Assembly (NCBI GenBank): GCA_003509785.1 | Contig: DOMY01000036.1 | Span: 14,693 to 23,348 of the forward strand | Direction of reading: 5' to 3' | From: Gemmobacter sp. | Lineage (GTDB): Bacteria; Pseudomonadota; Alphaproteobacteria; Rhodobacterales; Rhodobacteraceae | DNA length: 8,656 nt | Part shown: one piece after another, positions 1 through 6,520 of the stretch | Layout: each line of letters opens with the position of its first letter | How positions within the stretch are numbered: position 1 is the stretch's first letter | Notes under the pieces: generated by a model | Database searches by the model: none | The model's input: the letters and a program-made list of their open reading frames with translations, nothing else | Told to the model about the DNA's origin: nothing | Translations under genes and position numbers: made by a program

Positions 1-1
1 T

Positions 2-1000
2 GCCAATCTCTACGCCCGCTGGGGCGCCCGGGGCGCCAACCGCAGCTTCGGCTTCAACGGCCATTCCGATGTGGTGCCGGTGGGGGATGCGGGCGCCTGG
101 ACGCATGATCCCTTCGGCGGGCAGATCATCGACGGGGTTCTGTGGGGCCGCGGCGCCACCGACATGAAATCCGGCGTCGCCGCCTTTGCCGCCGCCGCCG
201 TCGATTTCGTGCAGACAACCCCCCCCGATGGCGCCGTCATCCTCGCCATCACCGGCGATGAGGAAGGCGATGCCGAACATGGCACCGTGGCGCTGCTGGA
301 CTGGATGGCGCAGCAGGGCGAAACCATGTCGCACTGCCTGGTGGGCGAACCCACCTGCCCGAATGTGATGGGCGAGATGATGAAGATCGGCCGCCGTGGC
401 AGCATGACCTGCTGGTTCACCGCCGAAGGGGTGCAGGGCCATTCGGCCTATCCGCACCGCGCAAAAAACCCGATGTCGGCGCTGGTCACCCTGCTCGCCC
501 GGCTGGAGGCCGAACCGCTGGATCAGGGTACCGACCATTTCGATGCCTCCACCCTGGCCATCACCACCATTGATTGCGGCAATCCCGCCACCAATGTCAT
601 TCCGGCCAAGGGCCGCGCCACCGTCAACATCCGCTTCAACGATGCCCATTCCGGCGCCAGCCTCACGGAATGGCTGCAGGCCCATGCCCAGGCGGTGCAG
701 GCCGAAACCGGCGTGACCATCAGCACCCGCATCCAGATTTCCGGCGAAAGCTTCGTCACCCCGCCCGGCGCATTTTCCGCCCTGATCGCCCGCGCCGTGC
801 AGGCCGAAACCGGCCGCAGCCCCGAACTCTCCACCTCGGGCGGCACCTCGGATGCGCGCTTCGTCAAGAACCACTGCCCGGTGGTGGAATTCGGCCTGGT
901 CGGCAAGACCATGCACCAGGTCGATGAACGGATCGAGGTGGAACAGATCCACCAGCTGAAGGCGATCTACACCCGCATCCTGCAGGATTACTTTGCATGA
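2..1000 (+). CDS. dapE: Succinyl-diaminopimelate desuccinylase, 5'-truncated by window edge
   Basis: This is a zinc-dependent M20-family hydrolase that cleaves N-succinyl-LL-2,6-diaminopimelate to succinate and LL-diaminopimelate, a cytosolic step of lysine and peptidoglycan precursor synthesis. The frame is open from base 2, and 332 residues are visible. Bacterial DapE is about 375-380 residues, so roughly 45-50 N-terminal residues lie upstream. Visible motifs, numbered from the first visible residue, are FNGHSDVVPVGD (metal His21), WGRGATDMKSG (bridging Asp54), ITGDEEGD (catalytic and metal Glu87/Glu88), GRRGSM, VQGHSAYPH and, near the end, STSGGTSDARF and GKTMHQVDE with the last metal His. 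The His-to-Asp spacing of 33 residues equals that of characterised DapE. The stop codon overlaps the ATG of the acetyltransferase gene by 4 bases, so the two are probably co-translated. An acetylornithine deacetylase is the main alternative, but the TSGGTSDARF and MHQVDE pattern favours DapE. Confidence 0.93.
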   Translation, partial: ANLYARWGARGANRSFGFNGHSDVVPVGDAGAWTHDPFGGQIIDGVLWGRGATDMKSGVAAFAAAAVDFVQTTPPDGAVILAITGDEEGDAEHGTVALLDWMAQQGETMSHCLVGEPTCPNVMGEMMKIGRRGSMTCWFTAEGVQGHSAYPHRAKNPMSALVTLLARLEAEPLDQGTDHFDASTLAITTIDCGNPATNVIPAKGRATVNIRFNDAHSGASLTEWLQAHAQAVQAETGVTISTRIQISGESFVTPPGAFSALIARAVQAETGRSPELSTSGGTSDARFVKNHCPVVEFGLVGKTMHQVDERIEVEQIHQLKAIYTRILQDYFA

Positions 1001-1419
1001 CCCCGATCATTGCCGCCACCGATGATATCGCCGCCTGCGTGGCCCTGCGCCGCCGGGTCTTCATCGAAGAACAGGGCATTGCCGAAGCCGACGAGATCGA
1101 CGATCTGGATGCCGAGGCGATCCACCTGCTGGCCACGCTGGATGGTCGCCCGGTGGGCACCGCCCGCCTGTTGCTGCGCGGCGATACCGGCAAGATCGGC
1201 CGCGTCTGTGTTCTGCCCGAAATGCGCGGCCTTGGCCTTGGCGCCGAGCTGATCCGCGCAGGCATCGCGCATTTCCGCCCGATGCCCGGCGTCACCCGCG
1301 CCCGGCTGGGCGCGCAATGCCATGCCATGGGCTTTTACGCCAAACTGGGCTTCACCCCGGTGGGCGAGATCTACGATGATGCAGGCATCCCGCATCAGGA
1401 CATGATCCTGCCCTTCTGA
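997..1419 (+). CDS. GNAT-family N-acetyltransferase (ElaA/YjcF-like)
   Basis: This is a 140-residue single-domain protein predicted to transfer an acetyl group from acetyl-CoA to an unknown amine. An N-terminal stretch with RRRVFIEEQGI (about residues 18-28) is typical of the ElaA/YjcF branch. The acetyl-CoA pyrophosphate loop is RGLGLG (77-82), preceded by the strand IGRVCVLPEM. The C-terminal part has LGAQCHAMGFYAKLGF (104-119) followed by EIYDDAGIPHQDM, which closely resembles the end of E. coli ElaA. The ATG at 997 overlaps the dapE stop as ATGA. An AGGA at 984-987, nine bases upstream, is a reasonable ribosome binding site, so translation can be both coupled and independent. The substrate is not deducible. 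Adjacency to dapE might reflect nothing more than shared transcription. Confidence 0.88.
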   Translation: MTPIIAATDDIAACVALRRRVFIEEQGIAEADEIDDLDAEAIHLLATLDGRPVGTARLLLRGDTGKIGRVCVLPEMRGLGLGAELIRAGIAHFRPMPGVTRARLGAQCHAMGFYAKLGFTPVGEIYDDAGIPHQDMILPF

Positions 1420-1421
1420 TT

Positions 1422-1482
1422 TCCTCTTGGCAAAAATACCCCGGGGTGAATGGGCCGCAGGCCCAGAGGGGCGGCGCCCCTC
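1422..1482. repeat. Putative Rhodobacteraceae intergenic palindromic element
   Basis: Immediately after the acetyltransferase stop lie TTCCTCTTGGCAAAAATAC and then three palindromes in a row. They are ACCCCGGGGT (1438-1447, perfect), a hairpin with a 6-bp stem TGGGCC/GGCCCA and GCA loop (1451-1465), and a hairpin with a 7-bp stem GAGGGGC/GCCCCTC and GGC loop (1466-1482). No T-run follows, so it is not a classic intrinsic terminator, though the hairpins could stabilise or end the dapE-GNAT transcript. From memory, near-identical stretches occur between genes in many Rhodobacteraceae genomes. Only one copy is in this window, so repetition is not shown here. Confidence 0.45.
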
Positions 1483-1513
1483 CCTTGCATCCCTCGCCAC
1501 AACGTGAAACGGT

Positions 1514-1527
1514 CGGGCAAACGCCCG
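1514..1527 (+). other. Short hairpin just upstream of the AEC permease start
   Basis: CGGGC (1514-1518), loop AAAC, GCCCG (1523-1527) forms a 5-bp GC-only stem ending 7 bases before the ATG at 1535. It occupies the place where a Shine-Dalgarno sequence would be expected, and none is visible. It may modulate initiation of the permease gene or be incidental in GC-rich DNA. Confidence 0.25.
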
Positions 1528-1534
1528 GACGCCC

Positions 1535-2461
1535 ATGATCGCCATCCTTCTGAAAACCCTGCCCTTCTTCGCGCTGATCGGCCTTGGTTTCTGGGCCGGC
1601 CATCGCCGCATCTTCCCGCCCGAGGCGGTGGGGTGGCTCACGAAATTCGTGTTCTACTTTGCGCTTTCGGCCATGCTGTTCCGCTTTGCCGCGAACCTGA
1701 GCCTGGCTGAAATCTTCGATCTGCCCTTCGTCCTGGCCTATCTGTCGGCCTCGCTGCTGCTTTACGCAGGCGTCATGGCGCTGGCGCTCTGGCGCGGCAC
1801 CCCGCTGGAAGAAGCCACGATGGAGGCGCAATGCGCCCAGTCCGGCAATACCGGCTTTCTGGGGGTGCCCATGCTGGTGGTGCTGCTGGGGCCTGCCGCC
1901 GCCGGGCCGGTGCTGATGGTGCTGACCGTGGATATGGTGGTGTTTTCCTCGCTCTTCACGCTCATCATCACCGGGGCACGCGGCGGGCGGATCGGGCTGC
2001 ATACCTTCGGCACGCTGGCGCTGGGCTGGCTGCGCAATCCCATGGTGGTGTCGATCGTGCTGGGGCTGATCTGGTCGGGCGCCGCCCTGCCGCTGCCCGG
2101 CCCGGTGAACGAATTTCTGGCCATCCTCGGGGGCGCGGCCACGCCCGGCGCGCTGTTTGCCATCGGCGCCTCTCTGGCCGGGCGGGGGGCGCCGCGCCTT
2201 GGCAATGCCGTCTGGCTGTCCTTTGCCAAGCTGGTGCTGCATCCGGCGCTGGTGGCGGTTTCCGCGCTCTGGCTGTTCCGCATTGATCCGCAGCCTGCCG
2301 GGGTGATGATCGCCGCCGCCAGCCTTCCGGTCGCCGGGAATCTGTATATTCTTGCGCAACATTATGGCGTCGCGCCGCAGCGCGTATCGACCGCCATCCT
2401 GATTTCCACGGCGGCCAGTATCCTGACCGTCACAGCCGTCATAGCCTGGATCACGGGCTGA
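1535..2461 (+). CDS. AEC-family permease (auxin efflux carrier-like transporter)
   Basis: This is a 308-residue, very hydrophobic inner-membrane protein, the usual length for bacterial AEC/BART-superfamily carriers, with about 10 predicted membrane segments in two halves. Family landmarks are the N-terminal helix ILLKTLPFFALIGLGFWAG (3-22), the broken-helix motif QSGNTGFLGVPM (102-113), PGALFAIGASL (204-214), and SLPVAGNLYILAQHYG (263-278). Bacterial members export or import small organic anions such as malate or malonate, but the substrate cannot be read from this sequence. The ATG at 1535 gives a natural N-terminus yet has no clear ribosome binding site and sits behind a small hairpin. The stop codon is embedded in the AGGAGG ribosome binding site of fghA, 12 bases before that gene, suggesting one transcription unit. 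Confidence 0.9.
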   Translation: MIAILLKTLPFFALIGLGFWAGHRRIFPPEAVGWLTKFVFYFALSAMLFRFAANLSLAEIFDLPFVLAYLSASLLLYAGVMALALWRGTPLEEATMEAQCAQSGNTGFLGVPMLVVLLGPAAAGPVLMVLTVDMVVFSSLFTLIITGARGGRIGLHTFGTLALGWLRNPMVVSIVLGLIWSGAALPLPGPVNEFLAILGGAATPGALFAIGASLAGRGAPRLGNAVWLSFAKLVLHPALVAVSALWLFRIDPQPAGVMIAAASLPVAGNLYILAQHYGVAPQRVSTAILISTAASILTVTAVIAWITG

Positions 2462-2466
2462 GGAGG
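2461..2466 (+). promoter_or_regulatory. Strong Shine-Dalgarno for fghA
   Basis: AGGAGG lies 7 bases before the fghA ATG at 2474. Its first A is the last base of the permease TGA stop. It is the best SD match in the window and fixes the fghA start. It suggests high, partly independent translation of the hydrolase relative to the weakly initiated permease. Confidence 0.8.
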
Positions 2467-2473
2467 ATCACCG

Positions 2474-3304
2474 ATGAAAACCATCTCCGAAAACCGTTGT
2501 TATGGTGGTGTGCAGGGCGTCTATACCCATGCCGCCGAATCCACCGGCTGCGACATGACCTTTGGCCTGTTCCTGCCGGAAGAGGCCGAACGCGGCCCGG
2601 TGCCGGTGGTCTGGTATCTGTCAGGCCTGACCTGCACCCATGAAAATGCCATGGTCAAATCCCATGCCCAGAAATGGGCAGCCGAGGCCGGGTTGGCGCT
2701 GGTCTTCCCCGATACCTCGCCGCGCGGGGCCAATGTCCCCAATGACGAGGCCTTTGATCTGGGGCAGGGCGCAGGTTTCTATGTGAACGCCACCGAAAAG
2801 CCCTGGTCTACCCATTTCCGCATGTGGGATTACGTCACCGAAGATCTGCCGCGCATCCTGTTCAACGCCTTTCCCGTGGCGGAAGAACGGCAGGCGATCA
2901 CCGGCCATTCCATGGGCGGCCATGGCGCGCTGACCATCGCCATGAGCTTTCCGGGCCGCTTCCGCTCGGTCTCGGCCTTTGCCCCCATCGCCAATCCCAC
3001 GGCCTCCGACTGGGGCCGCAAGCAGTTCACCGCCTATCTGGGCAAGGATGAGGCGAAATGGGCCCCGCATGATGCCACGCTGCTGATGCGGAAACGCGGC
3101 TTCGATGGCCCGATCCTGATTGATCAGGGCGGCTCGGATCAGTTTCTGGATCTGCTGAAGCCCGAAGCCCTGGCCGAGGCCATGGCCGTGCGCCGTCAGG
3201 GGGGCATCTTCCGGATGCAGAAGGGCTATGACCACAGCTATTTCTTCGTCTCCACCTTCATCGAAGATCACATCGGCTTCCACGCCGCAGCGCTTTATGA
3301 CTGA
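2474..3304 (+). CDS. fghA: S-formylglutathione hydrolase
   Basis: This is a cytosolic serine hydrolase of the esterase D family that splits S-formylglutathione into formate and glutathione, the second step of glutathione-dependent formaldehyde detoxification and methanol/methylamine oxidation. At 276 residues it is full length for the family (about 277-280). Motifs are VVWYLSGLTCTHEN (45-58, oxyanion region), FPDTSPRG (78-85), the nucleophile elbow GHSMGG with Ser146, GGSDQFL with Asp222, and GYDHSYFF with His254, giving a complete Ser-Asp-His triad. The start is set by the AGGAGG at 2461. The last 8 bases overlap the next gene. The usual partner, S-(hydroxymethyl)glutathione dehydrogenase (flhA/adhI/frmA), is not next to it; instead an AEC permease lies upstream. 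The family assignment is secure from the motifs. Confidence 0.96.
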   Translation: MKTISENRCYGGVQGVYTHAAESTGCDMTFGLFLPEEAERGPVPVVWYLSGLTCTHENAMVKSHAQKWAAEAGLALVFPDTSPRGANVPNDEAFDLGQGAGFYVNATEKPWSTHFRMWDYVTEDLPRILFNAFPVAEERQAITGHSMGGHGALTIAMSFPGRFRSVSAFAPIANPTASDWGRKQFTAYLGKDEAKWAPHDATLLMRKRGFDGPILIDQGGSDQFLDLLKPEALAEAMAVRRQGGIFRMQKGYDHSYFFVSTFIEDHIGFHAAALYD

Positions 3305-3755
3305 TCCGGTCATCTACATCGACGCCGATGCCTGCCCGGTGAAGGCCGAGGCGGAAACTGTGGCCACCCGCCACCGCATCCGCATGGTGCTGGTGTCGAA
3401 TGGCGGCATCCGCCCCTCGGCCAATCCGCTGGTCGACAGCGTCTTCGTCGCCGATGGCCCGGACGAGGCCGATAAATGGATCGCCGCGCAGGCAGGCCCC
3501 CGTGACATCGTGGTGACGGGGGATATTCCGCTGGCCGCGAAATGCGTGGACTCCGGCGCGCAGGTGGTGAAACACAATGGCGAGGCGCTGACCCCGGCGA
3601 ATATCGGCAATGTGCTGGCCACCCGCGATCTGATGCAGGATCTGCGCAGCGCCGATCCCTTCCGCCAGGGCGGTGGCCGCCCGTTTTCCAAGGCCGACCG
3701 CTCGCGCTTTCTGGAAACGCTGGATCGCGCGGTCCGGGCGGCAAAGCTGCGCTGA
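3297..3755 (+). CDS. YaiI/UPF0178 (DUF188) family protein
   Basis: This is a 152-residue protein of the widely conserved YaiI/YqxD (UPF0178) family, which is related to PIN-like nuclease folds but has no established function. Family signatures are all present: IYIDADACPVK (6-16, acidic Asp9 and Asp11), VSNGGIRP followed by NPLVDSVFV (33-51), IVVTGDIPLAAKC (71-83), VVKHNGEALTPANI (90-103), and the C-terminal GGGRPFSKADRSRFLETLD (125-143). The ATG at 3297 is preferred because the family begins directly before the IYIDADACP strand. An in-frame ATG at 3228 would add 23 residues that merely read through fghA. The 8-base overlap with fghA and lack of an SD point to translational coupling. Cytosolic location is inferred from the absence of signal or membrane segments. 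Confidence 0.93.
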   Translation: MTDPVIYIDADACPVKAEAETVATRHRIRMVLVSNGGIRPSANPLVDSVFVADGPDEADKWIAAQAGPRDIVVTGDIPLAAKCVDSGAQVVKHNGEALTPANIGNVLATRDLMQDLRSADPFRQGGGRPFSKADRSRFLETLDRAVRAAKLR

Positions 3756-3771
3756 CCGCCACCCGGCCCGT

Positions 3772-3795
3772 ATCGGCGCCCCTGTCGGTGCCGAT
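3772..3795 (+). terminator. Stem-loop after the fghA/DUF188 unit (possible terminator)
   Basis: ATCGGCGCC (3772-3780), loop CCTGTC, GGTGCCGAT (3787-3795) forms a 9-bp stem with one G-U pair, starting 16 bases after the DUF188 stop. No U-tract follows, so Rho-independent termination is doubtful. A second, weaker stem (GGTGCC 3812-3817 with GGCGCC 3825-3830) lies downstream. The rest of the 126-base gap shows no recognisable promoter. Confidence 0.35.
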
Positions 3796-3881
3796 GCTGC
3801 GGCCAATCCTGGGTGCCATTCCCGGGCGCCATGTCGCGGGCGGAACAGACAGCGCTCCCGCAGGGCGCGATCTTGCCCGCC

Positions 3882-4835
3882 ATGATACGCGCGCAGCCCG
3901 GCCCCAGCCTCCGCTCCACCACCCTGATCGGCATCCTGCTGGCCATCTCCGGCAGCGCCATCTTTTCCATCAACGATCTGGCGATCAAGGCGCTGTCCAC
4001 CGGCTATGCGCTGCATCAGGTGATCCTGACCCGCTCGCTCATCAGCCTTATCTTCGTTCTGGGCTTCATGTCGCTGACCGGCACCCGCCTGCGCCAGCTG
4101 CGCACCACGCGGCTGCGCGGGCACCTGCTGCGCGTGGGCTTTGTCATGCTGTCGAACATCGCCTATTTCCTGGGCCTTGCGGCCCTGCCGCTGGCCGATG
4201 CCGTGGCCATCGCCTTTGTCAGCCCGCTGGTCGTTACCCTGCTGTCCACGCTGGTGCTGGGGGAACAAGTCGGCCCGCGCCGCTGGGCAGCGGTGGGGGT
4301 AGGCCTGCTGGGGGTGATCGTCATGATGCGCCCCGGCGCAGGCGCGCTGCAACCCGCCGCCATCCTCGTGCTGCTGTCGGCCTGCTCCTATGCCGCCACC
4401 CATATGATGACCCGCCGCATGAAGGATACCGAAAGCGCCGCCACGCTGAATTTCTATGTCCAGATCGGCTTCATCTGCGTCAGCTGCACCTTCGGCCTGA
4501 CGGTGGGCGACGGCCATCTGGCCGGATCGGCCAACCCCTCGCTGGCCTTCCTGTTCCGCCCCTGGATCTGGCCACCCATGGCCGACTGGCCGTGGTTTCT
4601 GGCCACCGGCCTTGCCGTGGCCATCGGCGGGCTGATGATCAGCCAGGCCTACCGGCTGTGCGCCGCCGCCGTCATCGCCCCCTTCGAATATGCCGCCATG
4701 CCGCTGGCCATCCTCTGGGGGGTGGTGATTTTCGGGCAATGGCCTGATCTTACCGCATGGATCGGGATTGCGCTGATCTGCGGGGCCGGGCTTTATACAC
4801 TCTGGCGCGAAACGGTAATCAGGAAGCGGGCATGA
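3882..4835 (+). CDS. EamA/DMT-superfamily transporter
   Basis: This is a 317-residue inner-membrane permease of the drug/metabolite transporter (DMT) superfamily, with ten predicted helices arranged as two EamA repeats. The first helix starts near residue 13 (TTLIGILLAISGSAIFSIND). Family-like features include VILTRSLIS (47-55), ALPLADAVAIAFVSPLVV (101-118), LGEQVGPRRWAAVGVGLLGV (126-145) closing repeat one, and APFEYAAMPLAILWGVVIFG (266-285) with WIGIALICGAGLY closing repeat two. Related proteins export amino acids, nucleosides or other metabolites, but the substrate here is unknown. The start is uncertain: in-frame alternatives are GTG at 3813 and ATG at 3831, and none has a good SD. The ATG at 3882 gives the N-terminal length usual for the family. 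Its stop overlaps the following HAD gene as ATGA. Confidence 0.85.
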   Translation: MIRAQPGPSLRSTTLIGILLAISGSAIFSINDLAIKALSTGYALHQVILTRSLISLIFVLGFMSLTGTRLRQLRTTRLRGHLLRVGFVMLSNIAYFLGLAALPLADAVAIAFVSPLVVTLLSTLVLGEQVGPRRWAAVGVGLLGVIVMMRPGAGALQPAAILVLLSACSYAATHMMTRRMKDTESAATLNFYVQIGFICVSCTFGLTVGDGHLAGSANPSLAFLFRPWIWPPMADWPWFLATGLAVAIGGLMISQAYRLCAAAVIAPFEYAAMPLAILWGVVIFGQWPDLTAWIGIALICGAGLYTLWRETVIRKRA

Positions 4836-5455
4836 CCATCGAAGCCGTCGTTTTCGACATCGGCAATGTGCTGATCGAATGGAACCCGGAACGTTTTTAC
4901 GACTGGCAGTTTGGCCGCGCCACGCGCGAAACCCTGTTTGCCGAGGTCGATCTGCACGCCATGAACGAGGCGATCGACGCAGGCGCCCCCTTCCGCGACA
5001 CGGTGATGGATTGGGCCGCCCGCCATCCCGACTGGGCCGAAGAGATCCGCCTGTGGCACGATAACTGGATCGACATGGCCTCCCCCCGGATCGAAGGCTC
5101 CATCGCGCTGCTGCGCGCCCTGCGCCTGCGCGGCGTGCCGGTCTTCGCGCTCACGAATTTCGGCATCGGCACGTTCGATTTTGCGAAAACCCGCTACGAT
5201 TTTCTGACGGAATTCGACATGGCTTTCGTATCCGGCCACCTGGGCGTCACCAAACCAGCCCCCCGGATCTACGAAATCGTCGAAACCGAATCGCGCGTCG
5301 CCCCGGAACGCCTGCTGTTTGCCGATGACCGGGCGGATAACATCGCCGCCGCACAGGCGCGCGGCTGGCATACCCATCTGTTTGACGGTTGGCAGGGCTG
5401 GGCCCGCCGCCTTGTCGCCGAAGGGTTGCTGACAGAAAAGGAAGCCGGACTATGA
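4832..5455 (+). CDS. HAD-superfamily hydrolase (HAD-IA, YihX-like)
   Basis: This is a 207-residue cytosolic phosphatase-type enzyme. Motif I is VVFDIGNVL with nucleophile Asp9, motif II is FALTNFG with Thr108, motif III is GVTKPAPRIYEI with Lys141, and motif IV is LLFADDRADNI with Asp165/Asp166; an alpha-helical cap lies at about residues 16-95. In motif I the usual second Asp (DxD) is Gly (DIG), a pattern shared with E. coli YihX, a sugar-phosphate phosphatase, so it need not mean inactivity. The substrate is unknown. The ATG at 4832 has an AGGA at 4821-4824 and overlaps the transporter stop. An earlier in-frame start at 4757 would lie deep inside the transporter gene and is rejected. The stop overlaps the next gene, also as ATGA, so transporter, phosphatase and dehydrogenase-like enzyme are probably made together. 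Confidence 0.9.
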   Translation: MTIEAVVFDIGNVLIEWNPERFYDWQFGRATRETLFAEVDLHAMNEAIDAGAPFRDTVMDWAARHPDWAEEIRLWHDNWIDMASPRIEGSIALLRALRLRGVPVFALTNFGIGTFDFAKTRYDFLTEFDMAFVSGHLGVTKPAPRIYEIVETESRVAPERLLFADDRADNIAAAQARGWHTHLFDGWQGWARRLVAEGLLTEKEAGL

Positions 5456-6375
5456 CTGTCGAACTCATCGGGCCAGAGGCCGAATCCTGCCTGACCTGGC
5501 CCGCCCTCTGCGCCGCGCTGGAGGCCGGGCACCGCCTGCCCCGCGCCGAGATTGCCGATACCTTTCTGTATCGCGGCAAGGATACCCTGCTGAACCGCGC
5601 CGCCTGGATCGACGGGCTGGGCCAGCTGGTCAAATGCGCCACGGTCTTTCCGGGCAATGGCGCCCATGGCCTGCCCACGGTCAACGGCGCCGTCACCCTT
5701 TACGCCGATCAGACCGGCGTGCTGGAGGCGGTGGTGGTTTTCCATCTGGTCACCAAATGGAAAACCGCCGGTGACAGCCTGCTGTCGGCCCGCCATCTGG
5801 CCCGGCCCGACAGCCGCAATATCCTGCTGGTGGGGGCGGGCACGGTCGCGCGGTCGATGGTTGCGGCCTATGGCTCCAGCTTTCCAGAGGCCCGCTTCAC
5901 CGTCTGGAACCGCAGCGCCCCCGCCGCGCAGGCCATGGCCCGCGATCTGGGCGTGGCCGTGGCCGATGATCTCGAAACCGCCGTGCGCGCGGCCGATATC
6001 ATCTGCACCTGCACCATGTCCACCGAACCGTTGGTGCAGGGCGATTGGCTGCGCCCCGGCCAGCATCTGGATCTGATCGGCGCCTATCGCCCCGACATGC
6101 GCGAGGTGGATGATACCGCGCTGACCCGTGCCAGCCTGTTCGTCGACAGCCGCGCCACCACCCTGCATCACATCGGCGAGCTGAAAGATCCGATTGCCCG
6201 TGGCGTGATTTCGGAAAGCGATGTGATCGCCGATTTCTACGATCTGCCCTCCGGCGCCTATCGCCGCCGGTCAGAGGATGAAATCACCATCGCCAAGAAT
6301 GGCGGCGGCGCCCATCTTGATCTGATGACCGCCGGCTGGATTCTGGCCGCCTGGCGTGCCCGCCCCGCAGGCTGA
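5452..6375 (+). CDS. Ornithine cyclodeaminase/mu-crystallin family oxidoreductase
   Basis: This is a 307-residue NAD(P)-dependent enzyme of the OCD/mu-crystallin family. An N-terminal substrate domain contains LGQLVKCATVFPGN (56-69; Lys61) and LPTVNGAVTLYADQTGVLEAV (74-94). A Rossmann domain contains NILLVGAGTVARSM (123-136) and CTCTMSTEPLVQGDWLRPG (185-203), then LIGAYRPDMREVD (208-220). In characterised ornithine cyclodeaminase the last motif reads like VGGDCPGKTEL, with the catalytic Asp before CPGK; here Tyr212 takes that place. The sequence therefore fits better with ketimine reductases such as pyrroline-2-carboxylate or piperideine-2-carboxylate reductase, or amino-acid dehydrogenases of the family. 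This is an inference from motif comparison done by eye. The ATG at 5452 has AAGGAAG at 5438-5444 and overlaps the HAD stop. An alternative in-frame start at 5389 is within the HAD gene. Confidence 0.87.
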   Translation: MTVELIGPEAESCLTWPALCAALEAGHRLPRAEIADTFLYRGKDTLLNRAAWIDGLGQLVKCATVFPGNGAHGLPTVNGAVTLYADQTGVLEAVVVFHLVTKWKTAGDSLLSARHLARPDSRNILLVGAGTVARSMVAAYGSSFPEARFTVWNRSAPAAQAMARDLGVAVADDLETAVRAADIICTCTMSTEPLVQGDWLRPGQHLDLIGAYRPDMREVDDTALTRASLFVDSRATTLHHIGELKDPIARGVISESDVIADFYDLPSGAYRRRSEDEITIAKNGGGAHLDLMTAGWILAAWRARPAG

Positions 6376-6399
6376 TCCCGGTTCTGCCGCCCCCTTGAT

Positions 6400-6424
6400 C
6401 GGCTGCCCGCCCGGCGGGCGGCTG
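6400..6424 (+). terminator. Stem-loop downstream of the cyclodeaminase-family gene
   Basis: An 11-bp stem (6400-6410 with 6414-6424, two G-U pairs, CCG loop) begins 24 bases after the stop at 6375. Its core is GCCCGC/GCGGGC. A second perfect 6-bp stem, ACGGCG/CGCCGT with a 6-base loop, lies at 6452-6469. Neither is followed by a U-run. Position between two transcription units suggests a role in 3'-end formation or in insulating thiBP from read-through. In this GC content, chance hairpins are also common. Confidence 0.4.
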
Positions 6425-6487
6425 TCGGGACGCAGGCCATACAGTTGCGGGACGGCGGCGGGACGCCGTGCCTGCTGCGCATTTCCC

Positions 6488-6515
6488 TTGCACCCGCCCC
6501 CCGATCCCCTATCTT
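6488..6515 (+). promoter_or_regulatory. Candidate sigma-70 promoter for thiBP
   Basis: TTGCAC (6488-6493) as -35 and TATCTT (6510-6515) as -10 are separated by 16 bases. The matches to consensus are 3 and 4 of 6. Transcription would start near 6521-6523, exactly where the first stem of the riboswitch begins (6522), which is the best support for the call. The start site is inferred, not measured. Confidence 0.5.
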
Positions 6516-6520
6516 CACCC

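Noticed and set aside
1352..2362. 336-codon minus-strand open frame opposite the AEC permease
   Set aside because: The translation is a run of His, Gln, Arg and Gly, as expected from the reverse of a hydrophobic membrane-protein gene; no domain or convincing start signal.
3258..4739. 493-codon open frame on the minus strand across DUF188 and the DMT gene
   Set aside because: It lies opposite two genes with clear family motifs, its translation is low-complexity (rich in Gly, Gln, His, Arg) without recognisable domains, and long antisense frames are expected in DNA with this third-position GC bias.
3542..4747. 401-codon plus-strand open frame overlapping DUF188 and the DMT gene
   Set aside because: It is out of frame with both motif-bearing proteins, is Arg/Pro/His-rich and has no recognisable domain.
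4757..4831. Longer HAD protein starting inside the DMT gene
   Set aside because: The added residues precede the family's N-terminal motif I strand; ATG 4832 has an SD and the standard ATGA overlap.
5269..6171. 300-codon minus-strand open frame opposite the cyclodeaminase-family gene
   Set aside because: It is an antisense shadow of a well-supported gene; no family motif seen.
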